Assembly: GCA_021775735.1 (NCBI GenBank)
Contig: JAJFHG010000049.1
Span: 25,039 to 89,038 of the forward strand
Reading direction: 5' to 3'
Length of the DNA: 64,000 bases
DNA from: Hyphomicrobiaceae bacterium
GTDB taxonomy: Bacteria; Pseudomonadota; Alphaproteobacteria; Rhizobiales; Hyphomicrobiaceae
Positions 46,244-56,249 of this stretch are shown piece after piece. A model generated the notes under the pieces. That model was not told the DNA's origin and searched no databases. It saw nothing but the letters and a program-made list of their open reading frames with translations. Each line of letters begins with the position of its first letter. Position 1 is the first letter of the stretch. The position numbers and the translations under genes were made by a program.

Positions 46244-46726
46244 ATGGTACGAGAAAAAAATAAGACTTCAGTGACATCCGATCTGGATAATTCGCCAATC
46301 CATCTCCTGCATCGTGCTGGCCAATGTGCTGGCGATATCTTTCAGGTAGAGATGGCCGACGATGGTTTGACCCCGCGCCAGTTCGCCGTCCTTGTGACTG
46401 TGTCCCGGAATGAGGGGTTGAGCCAAACCCATCTGGTTGAACAGACCGGTATTGATCGTTCAACGCTTGCCGATATTGTTCGGCGTATGCTCAAAAAAGG
46501 CTTATTGCAGCGGCGGAGAACCCGTGAAGACGCACGCGCATATGCCGTTAAGCTAACAGATACGGGTTGGGCGACTTTGCGCAATGCATTGCCACATACC
46601 GACCGTGTTGATGAAACAATTTTGGCAGCATTACCAACGCAAAACCGTGAACGGTTCTTGAAAGACCTTCGCGGCATTGTCGAAGCGTTGAGTGAACTTC
46701 AGCTTATCGCTCCGAACGTGGACTAG
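46244..46726 (+). CDS. MarR-family transcriptional regulator
   Basis: A winged-helix dimeric regulator with SPIHLLHRAGQCAGDIFQVE, LTPRQFAVLVTVSRNEGLSQ, LVEQTGIDRSTLADIVRRML (recognition helix) and the wing RRRTREDARAYAVKLTDTG. MarR proteins usually bind small phenolic ligands or sense oxidation; no cysteine is present here to suggest the latter. Start at 46244 gives the usual domain length; a longer frame exists to 46178. The 283-bp upstream gap is AT-rich with a nine-T run and no other gene. Confidence 0.87.
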   Translation: MVREKNKTSVTSDLDNSPIHLLHRAGQCAGDIFQVEMADDGLTPRQFAVLVTVSRNEGLSQTHLVEQTGIDRSTLADIVRRMLKKGLLQRRRTREDARAYAVKLTDTGWATLRNALPHTDRVDETILAALPTQNRERFLKDLRGIVEALSELQLIAPNVD

Positions 46727-46767
46727 CGCGTTGGCTCACAGTCCACGACTGACCTAAACACGCTGAA

Positions 46768-47790
46768 TTATGCGTCCAGCAATTTGCGATTGATCATCGT
46801 CTCAGCGATTTGTACCGTATTCAGCGCAGCACCTTTGAGCAGATTGTCCGAGACAATCCACATAGCAAGACCATTTTCAACCGTTGCATCTTCGCGAATG
46901 CGACTGACATAGGTCGCAAACTCGCCGGCCGCTTCAACCGGCGTGATATAGCCACCCTCTTCTCTCTTGTCGAAGACAATCATACCCGGCGACTGGCGTA
47001 GAATTTCACGTGCTTCGTCGACGGTGATGGGTCGTTCAAACTCAAGATTGACGGATTCGCAATGACTGACAAAAACAGGTACCCGCACGCAGGTTGCAGA
47101 AAGCTTGATCTTGCGGTCCATGATCTTCTTGGTTTCCGCCATCATCTTCCATTCTTCTTTGGTGTAACCATCCTCCATGAACACATCGATGTGGGGAATG
47201 CAGTTAAACGCAATCTGCTTTGGAAACTTGTGCGCTTCCACTTCTTGCCCAGGTACATAGACGCCCTTGGTCTGATGCCAGAGCTCATCCATGGCATCCT
47301 TACCGGCACCAGAAACAGACTGATACGTTGAGACCACAACGCGCTTTAATCCGGCAGCATCATGTAACGGCTTGAGGGCGACAACGAGTTGCGCTGTCGA
47401 GCAGTTCGGATTGGCGATAATGCGCTTCTTCTTAAAGTCATCAAGCGCTTCAGGGTTCACTTCCGGCACAACCAGCGGCACGTCAGCGTCATAGCGCCAG
47501 CACGATGAGTTATCGATGACAATTGCGCCCGCAGAGGCAATCTTGGGTGCCCATTCTTTGGCCACCGTTGATCCTGCAGACATCAAGCAAAGATCAACGG
47601 TTGCAAAATCAAACTGTTCGAGATCTTTGCATTTCAGCGTCTGTTCACCATAGGATACGTCGCTGCCAGCTGAACGGCGCGAAGCCAACGCGATGACCTC
47701 ATCTGCGGGGAATTCGCGCTCTGAGAGCACATTCATCATTTCCCGACCGACGTTGCCGGTGGCACCGACAACGGCAATTTTATAACCCAT
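46768..47790 (-). CDS. asd: Aspartate-semialdehyde dehydrogenase
   Basis: Reduces aspartyl phosphate to the semialdehyde, the branch point to lysine/DAP, threonine and methionine. The NADP motif is VVGATGNVGREMM; the catalytic cysteine is in NPNCSTAQ; STYQSVSGAGKDAMDEL follows. The length of 340 is normal. It is convergent with marR and divergent from the frameshifted gene at 48056. Confidence 0.97.
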   Translation of the reverse strand: MGYKIAVVGATGNVGREMMNVLSEREFPADEVIALASRRSAGSDVSYGEQTLKCKDLEQFDFATVDLCLMSAGSTVAKEWAPKIASAGAIVIDNSSCWRYDADVPLVVPEVNPEALDDFKKKRIIANPNCSTAQLVVALKPLHDAAGLKRVVVSTYQSVSGAGKDAMDELWHQTKGVYVPGQEVEAHKFPKQIAFNCIPHIDVFMEDGYTKEEWKMMAETKKIMDRKIKLSATCVRVPVFVSHCESVNLEFERPITVDEAREILRQSPGMIVFDKREEGGYITPVEAAGEFATYVSRIREDATVENGLAMWIVSDNLLKGAALNTVQIAETMINRKLLDA

Positions 47791-48055
47791 AATGCGTCCT
47801 TTTTGGCCTGTTGAGGGTGCGCTGACCGAAAAACTGCCACTGGCCCCAACTCAGAGGCGATCCATTACGCGCCAAGCCCGACGATGACAAGGTCCTTTGT
47901 TGTCAGATCGCAGTGACGTAATGTTGCGATGCCTCACCTGCGCCATGCCATCAGACCACGTTCAGTTAGTTTGGGTGCGTCAAAGCAGACGCAGGTATAT
48001 GCCATTGCAGGGCAAGGCGCTTAGGATCAGGTGAAACGTTGAGGAAATTGGGATT

Positions 48056-48501
48056 ATGACACGCAAACCCCGAGCATTTATTGTTCTGATGGCTTTGGCC
48101 GTGGGGCTCATCGTGGCCAGCGCAGAGTCGCACGCTGTTCTTTGGATGAATGACAGTGATTTGAAGGCGACTTTTGAGGGCAAGACAATTGCTGGGCTTT
48201 ATCCGAGCGGACGCGGGTTTGTTGAAACGTACCATCGCGGTGGACGCGTCGCCTACCAGGATCAGGTGAGACAGGTTGGTGGCCGGTGGTCGCGGTGTCA
48301 GCGGGAACATTCTGCACGATCTATGACGGTGATGCTGCTGGCGGGTGTTATTCTGTGCGCCGCATGGGGCAGAACTGCTTTGAGTTTTATTTTAGTTCTC
48401 GTACGGAACAAGACAAGCGCCGCCCAGAAGAACCAACGTGGACGGCACAAGCCTGGCTTTCAGATAGCCCATCGACATGTGTAGCTGGCGCAGAAGTGTA
48501 G
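48056..48501 (+). pseudogene. Secreted small protein gene broken by a single frameshift
   Basis: The first frame gives a signal peptide (to about residue 27) and LKATFEGKTIAGLYPSGRGF to GGRWS, then runs into unrelated sequence. The frame shifted by one base near 48290 continues the expected pattern: AGTFCTIYDGDAAGGCYSVR and QNCFEFYF, ending at 48501. The pieces together match the common layout of small secreted alphaproteobacterial proteins (Gly-Tyr start, FCT-Y, GCY-V, NC-E-Y; DUF995-like). One missing base would restore one protein of about 148 residues. Either a real pseudogene or a sequencing error. Confidence 0.7.
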
Positions 48502-48528
48502 TGCGCGATCCTGATCCTACACTTTGAT

Positions 48529-49644
48529 TTAGGCTGCCAATGTTTCTAAATGCTTGATGATCGCTGCACCCATCGCCTTGGTGCCAACCTGTGTCATGCC
48601 ATCCTGCATGATATCCGCTGTGCGCAGACCATCTGCCAGCACGTTGGCAATGGCCTGGTCTATCATATCGGCTTCCTGGCCCATATTGAACGTATAGCGC
48701 AGGGCCATTGCGAAGCTGGCAATGGTTGCAATTGGATTGGCGAGGTCTTGCCCGGCAATGTCAGGCGCTGAACCGTGGACGGGCTCATAAAGCGACAAGC
48801 GGCGTCCGGTTTTTTCATCCGGCGCACCAAGAGAGGCGGACGGCAACATTCCAAGTGAGCCAGTGAGCATTGCGGCTGCATCAGACAACACGTCCCCAAA
48901 CAGGTTGTCAGTAACGATGACATCAAATTGCTTTGGATTGCGCACTAACTGCATGGCGCAATTGTCTGCGAGGATGTGTTCAAGGCCAACACTCGGCGCA
49001 TAACTTTTGTGGGTGGCAGTGACCACTTCGTTCCACAACACACCTGATTTCATGACATTGCGCTTTTCAGCGGAGTGCACCTTGTTTTGCCGTTTACCGG
49101 CAAGATCAAAGGCAACCTTGGCAATGCGCTCAATTTCGTGGGTTGTGTAAAGCTGGGTATCAATAGCGCGCTTTTCGCCATTCTCCAGTGTGACGATTTC
49201 TTTTGGCTCGCCAAAATAAACACCGCCTGTCAATTCGCGCACGATCATGATGTCGAGGCCTTCAACCAACTCACGTTTCAGCGAGGAGGCATCAGCAAGG
49301 GCGGGGTAACAGATCGCTGGGCGTAGGTTTGCAAACAGACCCAAATCTTTTCTAAGGCGGAGCAAGCCGGCTTCTGGTCGAATTTCATATGCGACGTCAT
49401 CCCATTTGGAGCCGCCAACGGCACCAAAGATAACTGCATCAGCATTCAATGCTTTTTTGAGTGCACTCTCGGTTAGTGGTACGCCATGGGCATCAATCGC
49501 AGCACCACCAACAAGATCATGTTCCGTTTCAAAAACGACCTTCCCTGAAACCTTGTTTAAAGTCTCAATGATGTTGGCAACTTCGTGCATGGCTTCGACG
49601 CCAATACCGTCGCCGGGCAGAAGAAGAAGTTGATGCGTTGCCAT
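48529..49644 (-). CDS. leuB: 3-isopropylmalate dehydrogenase
   Basis: The third step of leucine synthesis, NAD- and Mg-dependent oxidative decarboxylation. [49 protein letters not shown] and the metal aspartates in [16 protein letters not shown] are all present. The length of 371 is typical. It sits between asd and gpmA on the same strand but with sizeable gaps, so probably its own unit. Confidence 0.97.
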   Translation of the reverse strand: MATHQLLLLPGDGIGVEAMHEVANIIETLNKVSGKVVFETEHDLVGGAAIDAHGVPLTESALKKALNADAVIFGAVGGSKWDDVAYEIRPEAGLLRLRKDLGLFANLRPAICYPALADASSLKRELVEGLDIMIVRELTGGVYFGEPKEIVTLENGEKRAIDTQLYTTHEIERIAKVAFDLAGKRQNKVHSAEKRNVMKSGVLWNEVVTATHKSYAPSVGLEHILADNCAMQLVRNPKQFDVIVTDNLFGDVLSDAAAMLTGSLGMLPSASLGAPDEKTGRRLSLYEPVHGSAPDIAGQDLANPIATIASFAMALRYTFNMGQEADMIDQAIANVLADGLRTADIMQDGMTQVGTKAMGAAIIKHLETLAA

Positions 49645-49722
49645 AAGTGATCTCGTCTTTTTGCGATGTGAAATATTGGGTGAGTTCGTTGTCTAGGCAG
49701 GGTCGAGCATGACCAAGACCTC

Positions 49723-50376
49723 TTATTTTCCGTCGTCGCGACCTTTGGAGTCTACAAGTTCCTGACGGTCAATAGCCAAACCCCTATCATCCAAGTCGTA
49801 AATGATCGGTGCCGCTGTTGCGACTTCACGCGTAAGAATGTCTTCAGCGCTTATTTTCTCTAGGTGCATAATAAGTGCACGTAGTGAATTGCCATGGGCA
49901 GCAACAACGACGGTTCGTCCTGCTTTCACAGCTGGCCAGATATGGTCTTTGTAATAAGGGATGACGCGGCCAGCAGTATCTTTGAGACTTTCTCCACCAG
50001 GAGGCGCGATGTCATAACTGCGACGCCAGATCATCACTTGGTCGCCGCCAAATTTGTCCATGGCCTCATTTTTGTTGAGGCCAGAAAGCTCGCCATAGTC
50101 ACGTTCGTTGAGATCAGAGTGTTGGCGAATTTCAATATTCTCTTGGTCAATTTCTGCCAGAATAATATCGAGTGTGCGCTGGGCACGTTTTAATTTACTG
50201 GTGAATGCCAGATCAAATTGCATATGGCGATCTTTAAGAACCCGCCCCGCCCAGCGTGCTTCAATCACGCCTTTGTCAGTTAAACCTGGGTCACGCCAGC
50301 CAGTAAAAAGATTGCGTTCGTTCCACTCACTTTGGCCATGGCGAACAAGGACGAGGCTATTTTTGAAAGACGTCAT
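49723..50376 (-). CDS. gpmA: 2,3-bisphosphoglycerate-dependent phosphoglycerate mutase
   Basis: Interconverts 3- and 2-phosphoglycerate. The phosphohistidine motif is [36 protein letters not shown] and [16 protein letters not shown] carry the remaining active-site residues. At 217 residues it is the shorter alphaproteobacterial form. It follows dapB by 30 nt, an arrangement conserved in Rhizobiales. Confidence 0.96.
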   Translation of the reverse strand: MTSFKNSLVLVRHGQSEWNERNLFTGWRDPGLTDKGVIEARWAGRVLKDRHMQFDLAFTSKLKRAQRTLDIILAEIDQENIEIRQHSDLNERDYGELSGLNKNEAMDKFGGDQVMIWRRSYDIAPPGGESLKDTAGRVIPYYKDHIWPAVKAGRTVVVAAHGNSLRALIMHLEKISAEDILTREVATAAPIIYDLDDRGLAIDRQELVDSKGRDDGK

Positions 50377-50406
50377 GTTAATTGGGTTTCGCTTTCTAAG
50401 TGGCGG

Positions 50407-51213
50407 TTAGAATCCGAGGACATCAGCCATGCTGAACAGGCCTGGGCCTTTGCCAAATCCCCACTGGGCAGCCTTGACCGCACCACGTGCGAAGATCGCA
50501 CGATCAGAAGCTTTGTGGGAGATTTCAATGCGTTCGCCAGGGCCAGCAAAAATTACGGTGTGATCACCGACGACATCGCCACCTCTGAGCGTTGAAAATC
50601 CAATGCTGCCTTCTTTGCGCGCGCCTGTATGACCATCGCGCGTTTTTACAGCGTTGGTGTTGAGATCAACACCTCGGCCATCGGCAGCAGCCTGCCCTAG
50701 CATAAGCGCTGTTCCTGACGGTGCATCGACCTTATGGCGGTGGTGCATTTCAACGACTTCAATGTCGTAGTCGGGATCAAGCGTTGCCGCGATTTTTTTG
50801 GTCAACGCGACGGCAAGATTTACGCCTAGGCTCATGTTGCCAGCTTTGATGATGGTGGCGTGATTGGCAGCGCGCTTGATGGCGGCTTCATCAGCTTCTG
50901 AAAACCCGGTGGTGCCTATCACGTGGACAATCCGTCCATTGGCGGCAAGGCCTGCAAAATCAACGGTTGCCGTCGGTATTGTAAAATCCAACAGCGCGTC
51001 GACGTTGGCTGCCAACGTCAGTGGATCGTCCGTCAGATGGATGCCAAGCGGCTCAATGCCAGCAAGTGTGCCAAGATCCGTGCCCAGGATTGGCGTACCT
51101 GCCATTTCGGTGCCACCAGCGACCCGACAGCCATCTGTGGCATGGCTGGCGCGAATGAGTGCGCGGCCCATACGACCTGCCGCTCCGACAATGCCAATCT
51201 TCAAATCGCTCAC
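50407..51213 (-). CDS. dapB: 4-hydroxy-tetrahydrodipicolinate reductase
   Basis: Reduces the DapA product in lysine/DAP synthesis. The nucleotide-binding [22 protein letters not shown], and the active-site block [20 protein letters not shown] are clear. The length of 268 is standard. It heads the dapB-gpmA unit. Confidence 0.97.
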   Translation of the reverse strand: MSDLKIGIVGAAGRMGRALIRASHATDGCRVAGGTEMAGTPILGTDLGTLAGIEPLGIHLTDDPLTLAANVDALLDFTIPTATVDFAGLAANGRIVHVIGTTGFSEADEAAIKRAANHATIIKAGNMSLGVNLAVALTKKIAATLDPDYDIEVVEMHHRHKVDAPSGTALMLGQAAADGRGVDLNTNAVKTRDGHTGARKEGSIGFSTLRGGDVVGDHTVIFAGPGERIEISHKASDRAIFARGAVKAAQWGFGKGPGLFSMADVLGF

Positions 51214-51405
51214 GAAAGAAGGTCCCTCAGCGTGGTGGGCTGTGTCCGGGGACGTGGGCCAAGGACTGGCCCAGCTTGGTTGGTTACAAAATCACCCTGA
51301 CAGCGCGGGGTATAGCAACGCTACCGGCCACGGGGAAGTGCGACCCGGTGGCCAAAACTGTGTTTTGCCCAGAATGCGTGGATTTGGTCTCCACCCCAGG
51401 TGTTG

Positions 51406-51939
51406 TTATCCAGCCGTTTTAGCGCGTTCGAGTGCGTCCATGATCATTTTTTTGGCTTCGCTGGCATCGGCCCAACGATCAATTTTCACCCACTTATTTG
51501 GTTCGAGGTCTTTGTAGTGTTCGAAGAAGTGCTGGATCTGTGAGGTGGAGATGTCAGGTAAGTCTGTGATGTTCTTGATGTGGTTGTAGCGTTGGCTGGT
51601 ATGGGTTGAGGGAACCGCGATGATTTTTTCGTCGCCGCCGCCGTCATCCTCCATTACCAACACGCCAACAGGGCGACAGTTGATGACGGAGCCAGGAATG
51701 AGCGCGCGCGTCGAGCTGACAAGCACGTCAATTGGATCGCCATCTGCAGACAAGGTGTGGGGAACAAATCCGTAATTTCCAGGGTAGCGCATCGGCGTAT
51801 AGAGGAAGCGGTCTACAACCAAAGTGCCTGAGGCTTTATCAAGTTCGTATTTGATCGGCTCGCCACCAACGGGAACTTCAATAATCACATTGATATCTTC
51901 AGGCGGTTTGGTGCCAGGTGTAATCGCATCGATCCGCAT
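51406..51939 (-). CDS. ppa: Inorganic pyrophosphatase (class A)
   Basis: Hydrolyses pyrophosphate to drive biosynthesis. The motif [18 protein letters not shown] and the metal-binding GDPIDVLV (in [12 protein letters not shown]) with [11 protein letters not shown] are typical of the soluble hexameric enzyme. The length of 177 is normal. The 190 bp between it and dapB hold no gene. Confidence 0.97.
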   Translation of the reverse strand: MRIDAITPGTKPPEDINVIIEVPVGGEPIKYELDKASGTLVVDRFLYTPMRYPGNYGFVPHTLSADGDPIDVLVSSTRALIPGSVINCRPVGVLVMEDDGGGDEKIIAVPSTHTSQRYNHIKNITDLPDISTSQIQHFFEHYKDLEPNKWVKIDRWADASEAKKMIMDALERAKTAG

Positions 51940-52106
51940 TGGGGTGTCCTATATGATTTTTTGTGGCGCGTGCGTTGGGCTTAGAACGCCAGCTTGGTTA
52001 GAAACGTCCTTTGTTGGTGGCGCAAGGTGCCCCAAAAATCAAGCTGTGCTTTTAGATAATGTGACCCGTATCGCGAAAAAGCCCGCTATTGTTTGACGCG
52101 AGGTGC

Positions 52107-52616
52107 CTAAGGCCAGGAGAAGCCAATTTTCTTCAGTCGTCGTCCGCCAACGAGATCCTGAACTTCAGCAAATGGCCGTCCGCCACGACGCCAGTAAAAA
52201 TCCATGGCGCGACGGTTGTCTTCCAAGGCCCAGGTGATCAAACCCCTGAGATTGCGCAAATCTAATCTATGCCGACAGGATTCAAACAGGTGCTCACCAA
52301 AGCCGAGACCTTGATAACTAGGCTCAACGTAAATCTCAAACAATTCGCCACGGCGCGAGCCTTTGACATGCGAAGCGCCATACATCGCATAGCCAACGAC
52401 TTCATCGTTAACTTCCAATGTTGCAAGACCGGGGCGCGCTCTCACAGCATGACGCCACCATTGGGGGCCACGGCGGGCGACCATTAGATCTAAATGGGAG
52501 GCTGGAATGATGCCGCGATAGGTGGTGTGCCAAGCATCTGAAAAGACGTCAGCAAGAGCCCCAGCATCTGAGGTTCTTCCCCTGCGCACGCGAATATTAG
52601 CACTCGAACTTAACAT
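52107..52616 (-). CDS. GNAT-family N-acetyltransferase
   Basis: A cytoplasmic acetyl-CoA-dependent acyltransferase. RVRRGRTSDAGALADVFSDA is the N-terminal strand-helix; the acetyl-CoA loop appears as IYVEPSYQGLGFGEHLFES; the C-terminal AMDFYWRRGGRP is the usual end. The substrate is unknown. The start is uncertain: 52616 fits the fold, while a frame to 52649 adds 11 residues; neither has a clear ribosome site. Confidence 0.85.
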   Translation of the reverse strand: MLSSSANIRVRRGRTSDAGALADVFSDAWHTTYRGIIPASHLDLMVARRGPQWWRHAVRARPGLATLEVNDEVVGYAMYGASHVKGSRRGELFEIYVEPSYQGLGFGEHLFESCRHRLDLRNLRGLITWALEDNRRAMDFYWRRGGRPFAEVQDLVGGRRLKKIGFSWP

Positions 52617-52774
52617 GGAATTGTAACTATAGGGCCGAAATGGCGCCAAACCAAAGCAAAGAGTTCAATTCCTCAAATTTTAGCAATCATACATTTTTAA
52701 TGCATGATTTTGAGTTTGTATTTCTAACCCATCTTGGGCTTTTTTTTTCCGATCAGACCTGACCACTGATTAAA

Positions 52775-52810
52775 AAAACCTGGTGCAGCCTTTAAGCTGC
52801 GCCAGGTTTT
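52775..52810 (-). terminator. Intrinsic terminator after the phasin gene (T-runs on both sides)
   Basis: A 15-bp stem AAAACCTGGTGCAGC/GCTGCGCCAGGTTTT with one G-T pair and a 6-nt loop; the minus strand continues with T-rich sequence for the phasin transcript, and TTTTTT also follows on the plus strand. No plus-strand gene ends here. Confidence 0.9.
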
Positions 52811-52864
52811 TTGATTTAACGTGCTGAGGCCGAAGGCGTTACACCCTCAAGGTACCTCCGATAC

Positions 52865-53320
52865 TTAAGCAGATTTTTTAACCTGCTCGAATGTCTTTGT
52901 GCTTACTGCGTTTACAGTTTCAAAGGTCTGCTGTGCAACTTTCGTGGAAAGTTCAAACAGTTCTTTGGTCTGTGCACCAGCTACAGCCATCTGCTGCTGC
53001 ATGAAGCTTGCCTGAAGACGAGCAACTTCAGGCAATGTTTTTGCGCGGGCGATAGCTTCGGCAGCATCGAAAGCAGCTTCAGCGTTCAGCTCAGTGTTGC
53101 GCAGAACTTTTTCACCGATTGTTTTGGCGCCGTCTGTTGCAACAGAAACCAGCTCTTCAACGGCTTTAGCGTTGTCTTTGGTTGCAACTTGAACTTTTTC
53201 AAATGCAGTGCGTGATTTTTCAACTGCGTCTTCTGCAATGGCTTGTACATTTTCAGGGATGCGGGCGTCTTTTGCAGCTTCGAAGAATTCTTTGGTCTGT
53301 TGGTTGAATTGATCGTTCAT
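52865..53320 (-). CDS. Phasin family protein (PHA granule-associated)
   Basis: A small, almost wholly helical, Ala/Glu/Lys-rich amphipathic protein that coats polyhydroxyalkanoate granules. EFFEAAKDARIPENVQAIAE, DNAKAVEELVSVATDGAKTI and LPEVARLQASFMQQQMAVA match the Phasin_2 pattern. No cysteine and no signal peptide. It is flanked by a strong terminator and an upstream palindrome, pointing to tightly controlled, abundant expression. Its presence suggests PHA storage although no PHA synthase is in this window. Confidence 0.92.
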   Translation of the reverse strand: MNDQFNQQTKEFFEAAKDARIPENVQAIAEDAVEKSRTAFEKVQVATKDNAKAVEELVSVATDGAKTIGEKVLRNTELNAEAAFDAAEAIARAKTLPEVARLQASFMQQQMAVAGAQTKELFELSTKVAQQTFETVNAVSTKTFEQVKKSA

Positions 53321-53419
53321 CAGAGGAACTCCTTATGAGTGGGCCTGGGCATGTCCAGGTGGGCTTAAATAAGGTGTGTCATCAGGTCTTTGGCCTGTGC
53401 GCAATTTTAATGTAGCAGA

Positions 53420-53444
53420 TTTTTTGTGCATTGCAACAAAAAAA
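53420..53444. promoter_or_regulatory. Candidate PhaR-type operator upstream of the phasin
   Basis: TTTTTTGTGCA and TGCAACAAAAAA form a near-perfect inverted repeat around one T. It lies 100 nt before the phasin ATG. TGC/GCA-rich palindromes are bound by the PHA-responsive repressor PhaR/AniA at phasin promoters in other Alphaproteobacteria, so this is the natural candidate. Confidence 0.45.
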
Positions 53445-53578
53445 TTGTGCGAGGCACCAAATTTTTATCAAAATCGCTGCGCAACATCGTATAATTTATT
53501 GAAATTAAATGATTTATACTAAATCGCAATGCACCCGATAAAGTGGATAGTAAAGGGCAAATGGGGATTTAGCCACTG

Positions 53579-54943
53579 TTACAGTAGGCTATCAAAGGCG
53601 GAGCGATAGCCAAGGGCTGCCGGATCGAACAACACGTCACGGGGGCGAAGAGGGCGGGCCAGTGCCAAACCAGCCAGTGAGCGACAGCGCGATAGAGCGA
53701 CATAGGCTTGGCCATGAGCGAAGGTCCCCCGACCCAGATCGATATACACTTTATCCAACGTCAGACCCTGCGCTTTGTGAATGGTCAGCGCCCAGGCGAG
53801 CCTCAAGGGCAATTGCCGGAACGTGCCAGCCACCGACTCAACGACCTTTTCTTTGTTTTGGTCATAAGAATAGCGGCGCTGTTCCCATTCGGCAGGCTCG
53901 ACTTCATGTTCTCTGCCGTCGACATTGATGATAACAGCGTCATTCTCCAGGCGGGCGATACGCGCAACGGTACCATTGACCCAACGGCCATCTGGATCGT
54001 TGCGGAGCAGGATAACTTTTGCGCCGGGCTTTAACACCAGCGTCTGGTCAGTGGGCTGGGCCGATGCGTTGTAGTCCCCTGTCACACCAGCTTCAAAGGC
54101 CTTGGCTTCGCCGGGTAGCGCGTCCAGATACGCGAGGTTGATCCGTCGGGCGGCTGCATTGGTTGGTGTCAGGATGACAAAGGCTTCACCCTCAGCCAGC
54201 GTGCGAATGGGTGCAACACGTTCGTTGAGCATCTCCAATTCATCGCCTGATATGTCGCCATCCCGTAACCGATTGAGGATCTGGATCAGCGTCTCGTCTG
54301 ACTGACGGAAGATATGTGACAGCTCCAAGCGTTGTGTACCAATGCCATCAAGTAAGGCGCTATGGGAAAAGAAAAACGGGCCACCGTGCGCATTTTCAAG
54401 ATGAGCTGCGACGTCTGCGTCCTGAATAACGGGTGGCAACTGATGCAGATCACCAAACATTGCAAGACGTACGCCGCCAAATGGTTCATGGAGACGACCA
54501 CGATTGACACGTAGCGATTGATCAATGCCCGCCATCAAGTCGGAGCGCACCATTGAGACTTCATCAATAATCAGCAATTTCATTTTTCGCATCACGCGGC
54601 CATTGCGCGAGCGACGAATGTCTTGGCTTTGAATGAGCCGTGGCGGGAGGGAAAAGAAAGAATGAATGGTCTGCCCGCCAACGTTAACGGCAGCAAGTCC
54701 GGTTGGCGCAACGACAACCTTTTCGTCTGGAAGCATGTCGCATATAGCGCGCAGCAGGGTTGATTTACCCGTGCCCGCACGACCTGTAACAAACAGATGT
54801 CCACTATCTTCTTGCCGTAGAAACTCGAGACCCGCTTCATACTCTTGCGTTGCGGTGACATCGCTTGGCCATACGCTATTGTCCAATCGCGAAGACGGGT
54901 TGGTTTCACTCAGCAATGTCTTTTCGTTAGGCGCCACGCCCAA
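53579..54943 (-). CDS. Pif1/RecD-like superfamily 1 DNA helicase
   Basis: A 5'-3' helicase of the Pif1 type. Walker A is VTGRAGTGKSTLL, Walker B LLIIDEVSMV, with APTGLAAVNVGGQTIHSFF, FGDLHQLPPV and the C-terminal LTIHKAQGLTLDKVYIDLG and AYVALSRCRSL (motifs V and VI). Pif1 enzymes resolve G-quadruplexes and stalled forks; a recombination role is possible. The length of 454 is compact. It stands alone on the minus strand, with 258 bp of AT-rich sequence before the phasin promoter. Confidence 0.9.
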   Translation of the reverse strand: MGVAPNEKTLLSETNPSSRLDNSVWPSDVTATQEYEAGLEFLRQEDSGHLFVTGRAGTGKSTLLRAICDMLPDEKVVVAPTGLAAVNVGGQTIHSFFSLPPRLIQSQDIRRSRNGRVMRKMKLLIIDEVSMVRSDLMAGIDQSLRVNRGRLHEPFGGVRLAMFGDLHQLPPVIQDADVAAHLENAHGGPFFFSHSALLDGIGTQRLELSHIFRQSDETLIQILNRLRDGDISGDELEMLNERVAPIRTLAEGEAFVILTPTNAAARRINLAYLDALPGEAKAFEAGVTGDYNASAQPTDQTLVLKPGAKVILLRNDPDGRWVNGTVARIARLENDAVIINVDGREHEVEPAEWEQRRYSYDQNKEKVVESVAGTFRQLPLRLAWALTIHKAQGLTLDKVYIDLGRGTFAHGQAYVALSRCRSLAGLALARPLRPRDVLFDPAALGYRSAFDSLL

Positions 54944-55051
54944 TGCCCCTCACATGTGCGAACATCGGTGCATAGCAGGCCGCGGACTCGAGGGGAAATC
55001 CGAGACACAGGTTGTAAACAGGTGGATTGAGGATTAGGAGCGGCATATGAC

Positions 55052-55696
55052 TTAGGTCTTGTAACAAAAGCGACAGCTTGTGCCACCTCGGACAACGCAT
55101 TCAGCGTGTTCGATAGGCTTTCGTGTAAGATGAGAAATAAGCGATAGGTCTAATGCACACACTTCTTCATGTTCTTTGGCCAGGTCATGAAAGACGCAGT
55201 TGTGAGCTCTAATTTCCAGGCCTTGCCCGTTCCTATTAGGAACAGCTTCCGCTTGGTAGCCAAGATCCATCAAGATTGCTGCGACTTCAATGGTGAGTTC
55301 ATCGCCATCTAATTCTGCGACACGCGCAAGATATTCATCAGCGAGCGTTTCGCCAAGATCAGACAAACAGGCCTCTAGTTCTTTCCCACCCATTCTCGAT
55401 TTGACGAGGCCGATGAGCAGTTGTGCAAACAGTGCATAGTGTTTGGGAAATGTGGCTCGGCCTTTTTCGGTGAGTTGATAGGTTTGACTGGGCCGGCCCT
55501 TTGTTTGGGTCACGCGTGCCTTTTCGATCAAGCCATCACGCTCTAAGGCGACAACATGTTGGTAGGTTGCGTTGCGCGATATTTCGAGCACCCGACACAG
55601 GGTTTCAACCGGCAAGGGTTTATCGGCACGCAAGATAACCTGCAAAATGCGAGCCTGGGTGGTGCCAAGTGATCTTTCGGCAGAGGCAGAAGCCAT
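55052..55696 (-). CDS. SufR-like iron-sulfur transcriptional regulator
   Basis: An N-terminal winged helix (LPVETLCRVLEISRNATYQH, VTQTKGRPSQTYQLTEKG) is followed by a mixed domain and a C-terminal cysteine cluster: Cys in HNCVFHDL, EEVCALD, AECVVRGG and SCRFCY. The spacing matches SufR, which represses suf genes via a 4Fe-4S cluster, but no suf gene is nearby, so the target may differ. It is divergent from two membrane-protein genes, with an inverted repeat between them. Confidence 0.82.
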   Translation of the reverse strand: MASASAERSLGTTQARILQVILRADKPLPVETLCRVLEISRNATYQHVVALERDGLIEKARVTQTKGRPSQTYQLTEKGRATFPKHYALFAQLLIGLVKSRMGGKELEACLSDLGETLADEYLARVAELDGDELTIEVAAILMDLGYQAEAVPNRNGQGLEIRAHNCVFHDLAKEHEEVCALDLSLISHLTRKPIEHAECVVRGGTSCRFCYKT

Positions 55697-55806
55697 GAAT
55701 GCTGTGTTCCAACCACGTAGACGTGTGACGCTCAGCGATGACTATTTGACTGCACATCTACTGACGCGCGATCCGGAGGCCATCACTCGCTAAATAGGGG
55801 AGTTCT

Positions 55807-55828
55807 ATTACATATTCAACTTTGTAAT
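55807..55828. promoter_or_regulatory. Inverted repeat ATTACA-N10-TGTAAT in the divergent promoter region
   Basis: Perfect 6-bp arms with a 10-nt spacer, 71 nt before the ATG at 55899 and 111 nt before the regulator start. It is the best operator candidate for the SufR-like regulator, though it does not match the CAAC-N6-GTTG SufR box of cyanobacteria. Confidence 0.4.
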
Positions 55829-55898
55829 GTTTATCATTGACAAAGATGTCTGTACGAATAAGGTAGCGGTCGATACACGACACATTGGGGAGACCACC

Positions 55899-56243
55899 AT
55901 GCTTACCTACGCTGTTATCTTATTTGCTATAGCGGCCGTTGGTGGCCTTATGCTGGCGAGTTCAGTGCTACGCGGCGAGCTTGCGCCGTGGCCCTTGTCT
56001 CTGCTTCACGCCGGGCTCGGCGCAGCAGGTCTGTTGATACTGGGTGTTGCGGTCTTGAACGGTGCAGCAAGCTCATTGGCCATCGCTCTCATCATTTTAG
56101 TTGTCGCAGCGTTGGGCGGATTTTATTTGGCGTCACTTCATCTGCGCAAAGTTGTAGCGCCTCGTGGGGTGGTGATTGTGCACGCCAGTGCTGCTGTTGT
56201 TGGCTTTCTTCTATTGGCAAGTACCGTGTTCAAAGTTCTCTAG
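55899..56243 (+). CDS. Small integral membrane protein
   Basis: A 114-residue protein with four hydrophobic segments (starting MLTYAVILFAIAAVGGLMLA) separated by short loops; His residues lie in LLHAGLGAAG and VIVHASAAVVGF, spaced as paired helix histidines that could bind haem, which is inference. GGAG 6 nt before the ATG supports 55899 over the longer frame from 55827. A DUF2231 protein gene follows after 6 nt, so they are cotranscribed. Confidence 0.78.
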   Translation: MLTYAVILFAIAAVGGLMLASSVLRGELAPWPLSLLHAGLGAAGLLILGVAVLNGAASSLAIALIILVVAALGGFYLASLHLRKVVAPRGVVIVHASAAVVGFLLLASTVFKVL

Positions 56244-56249
56244 CGATAA

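Noticed and set aside
47005..47020. parS-like half site (TTTCACGTGC)
   Set aside because: Only one half of the palindrome matches, and it lies in the asd coding sequence.
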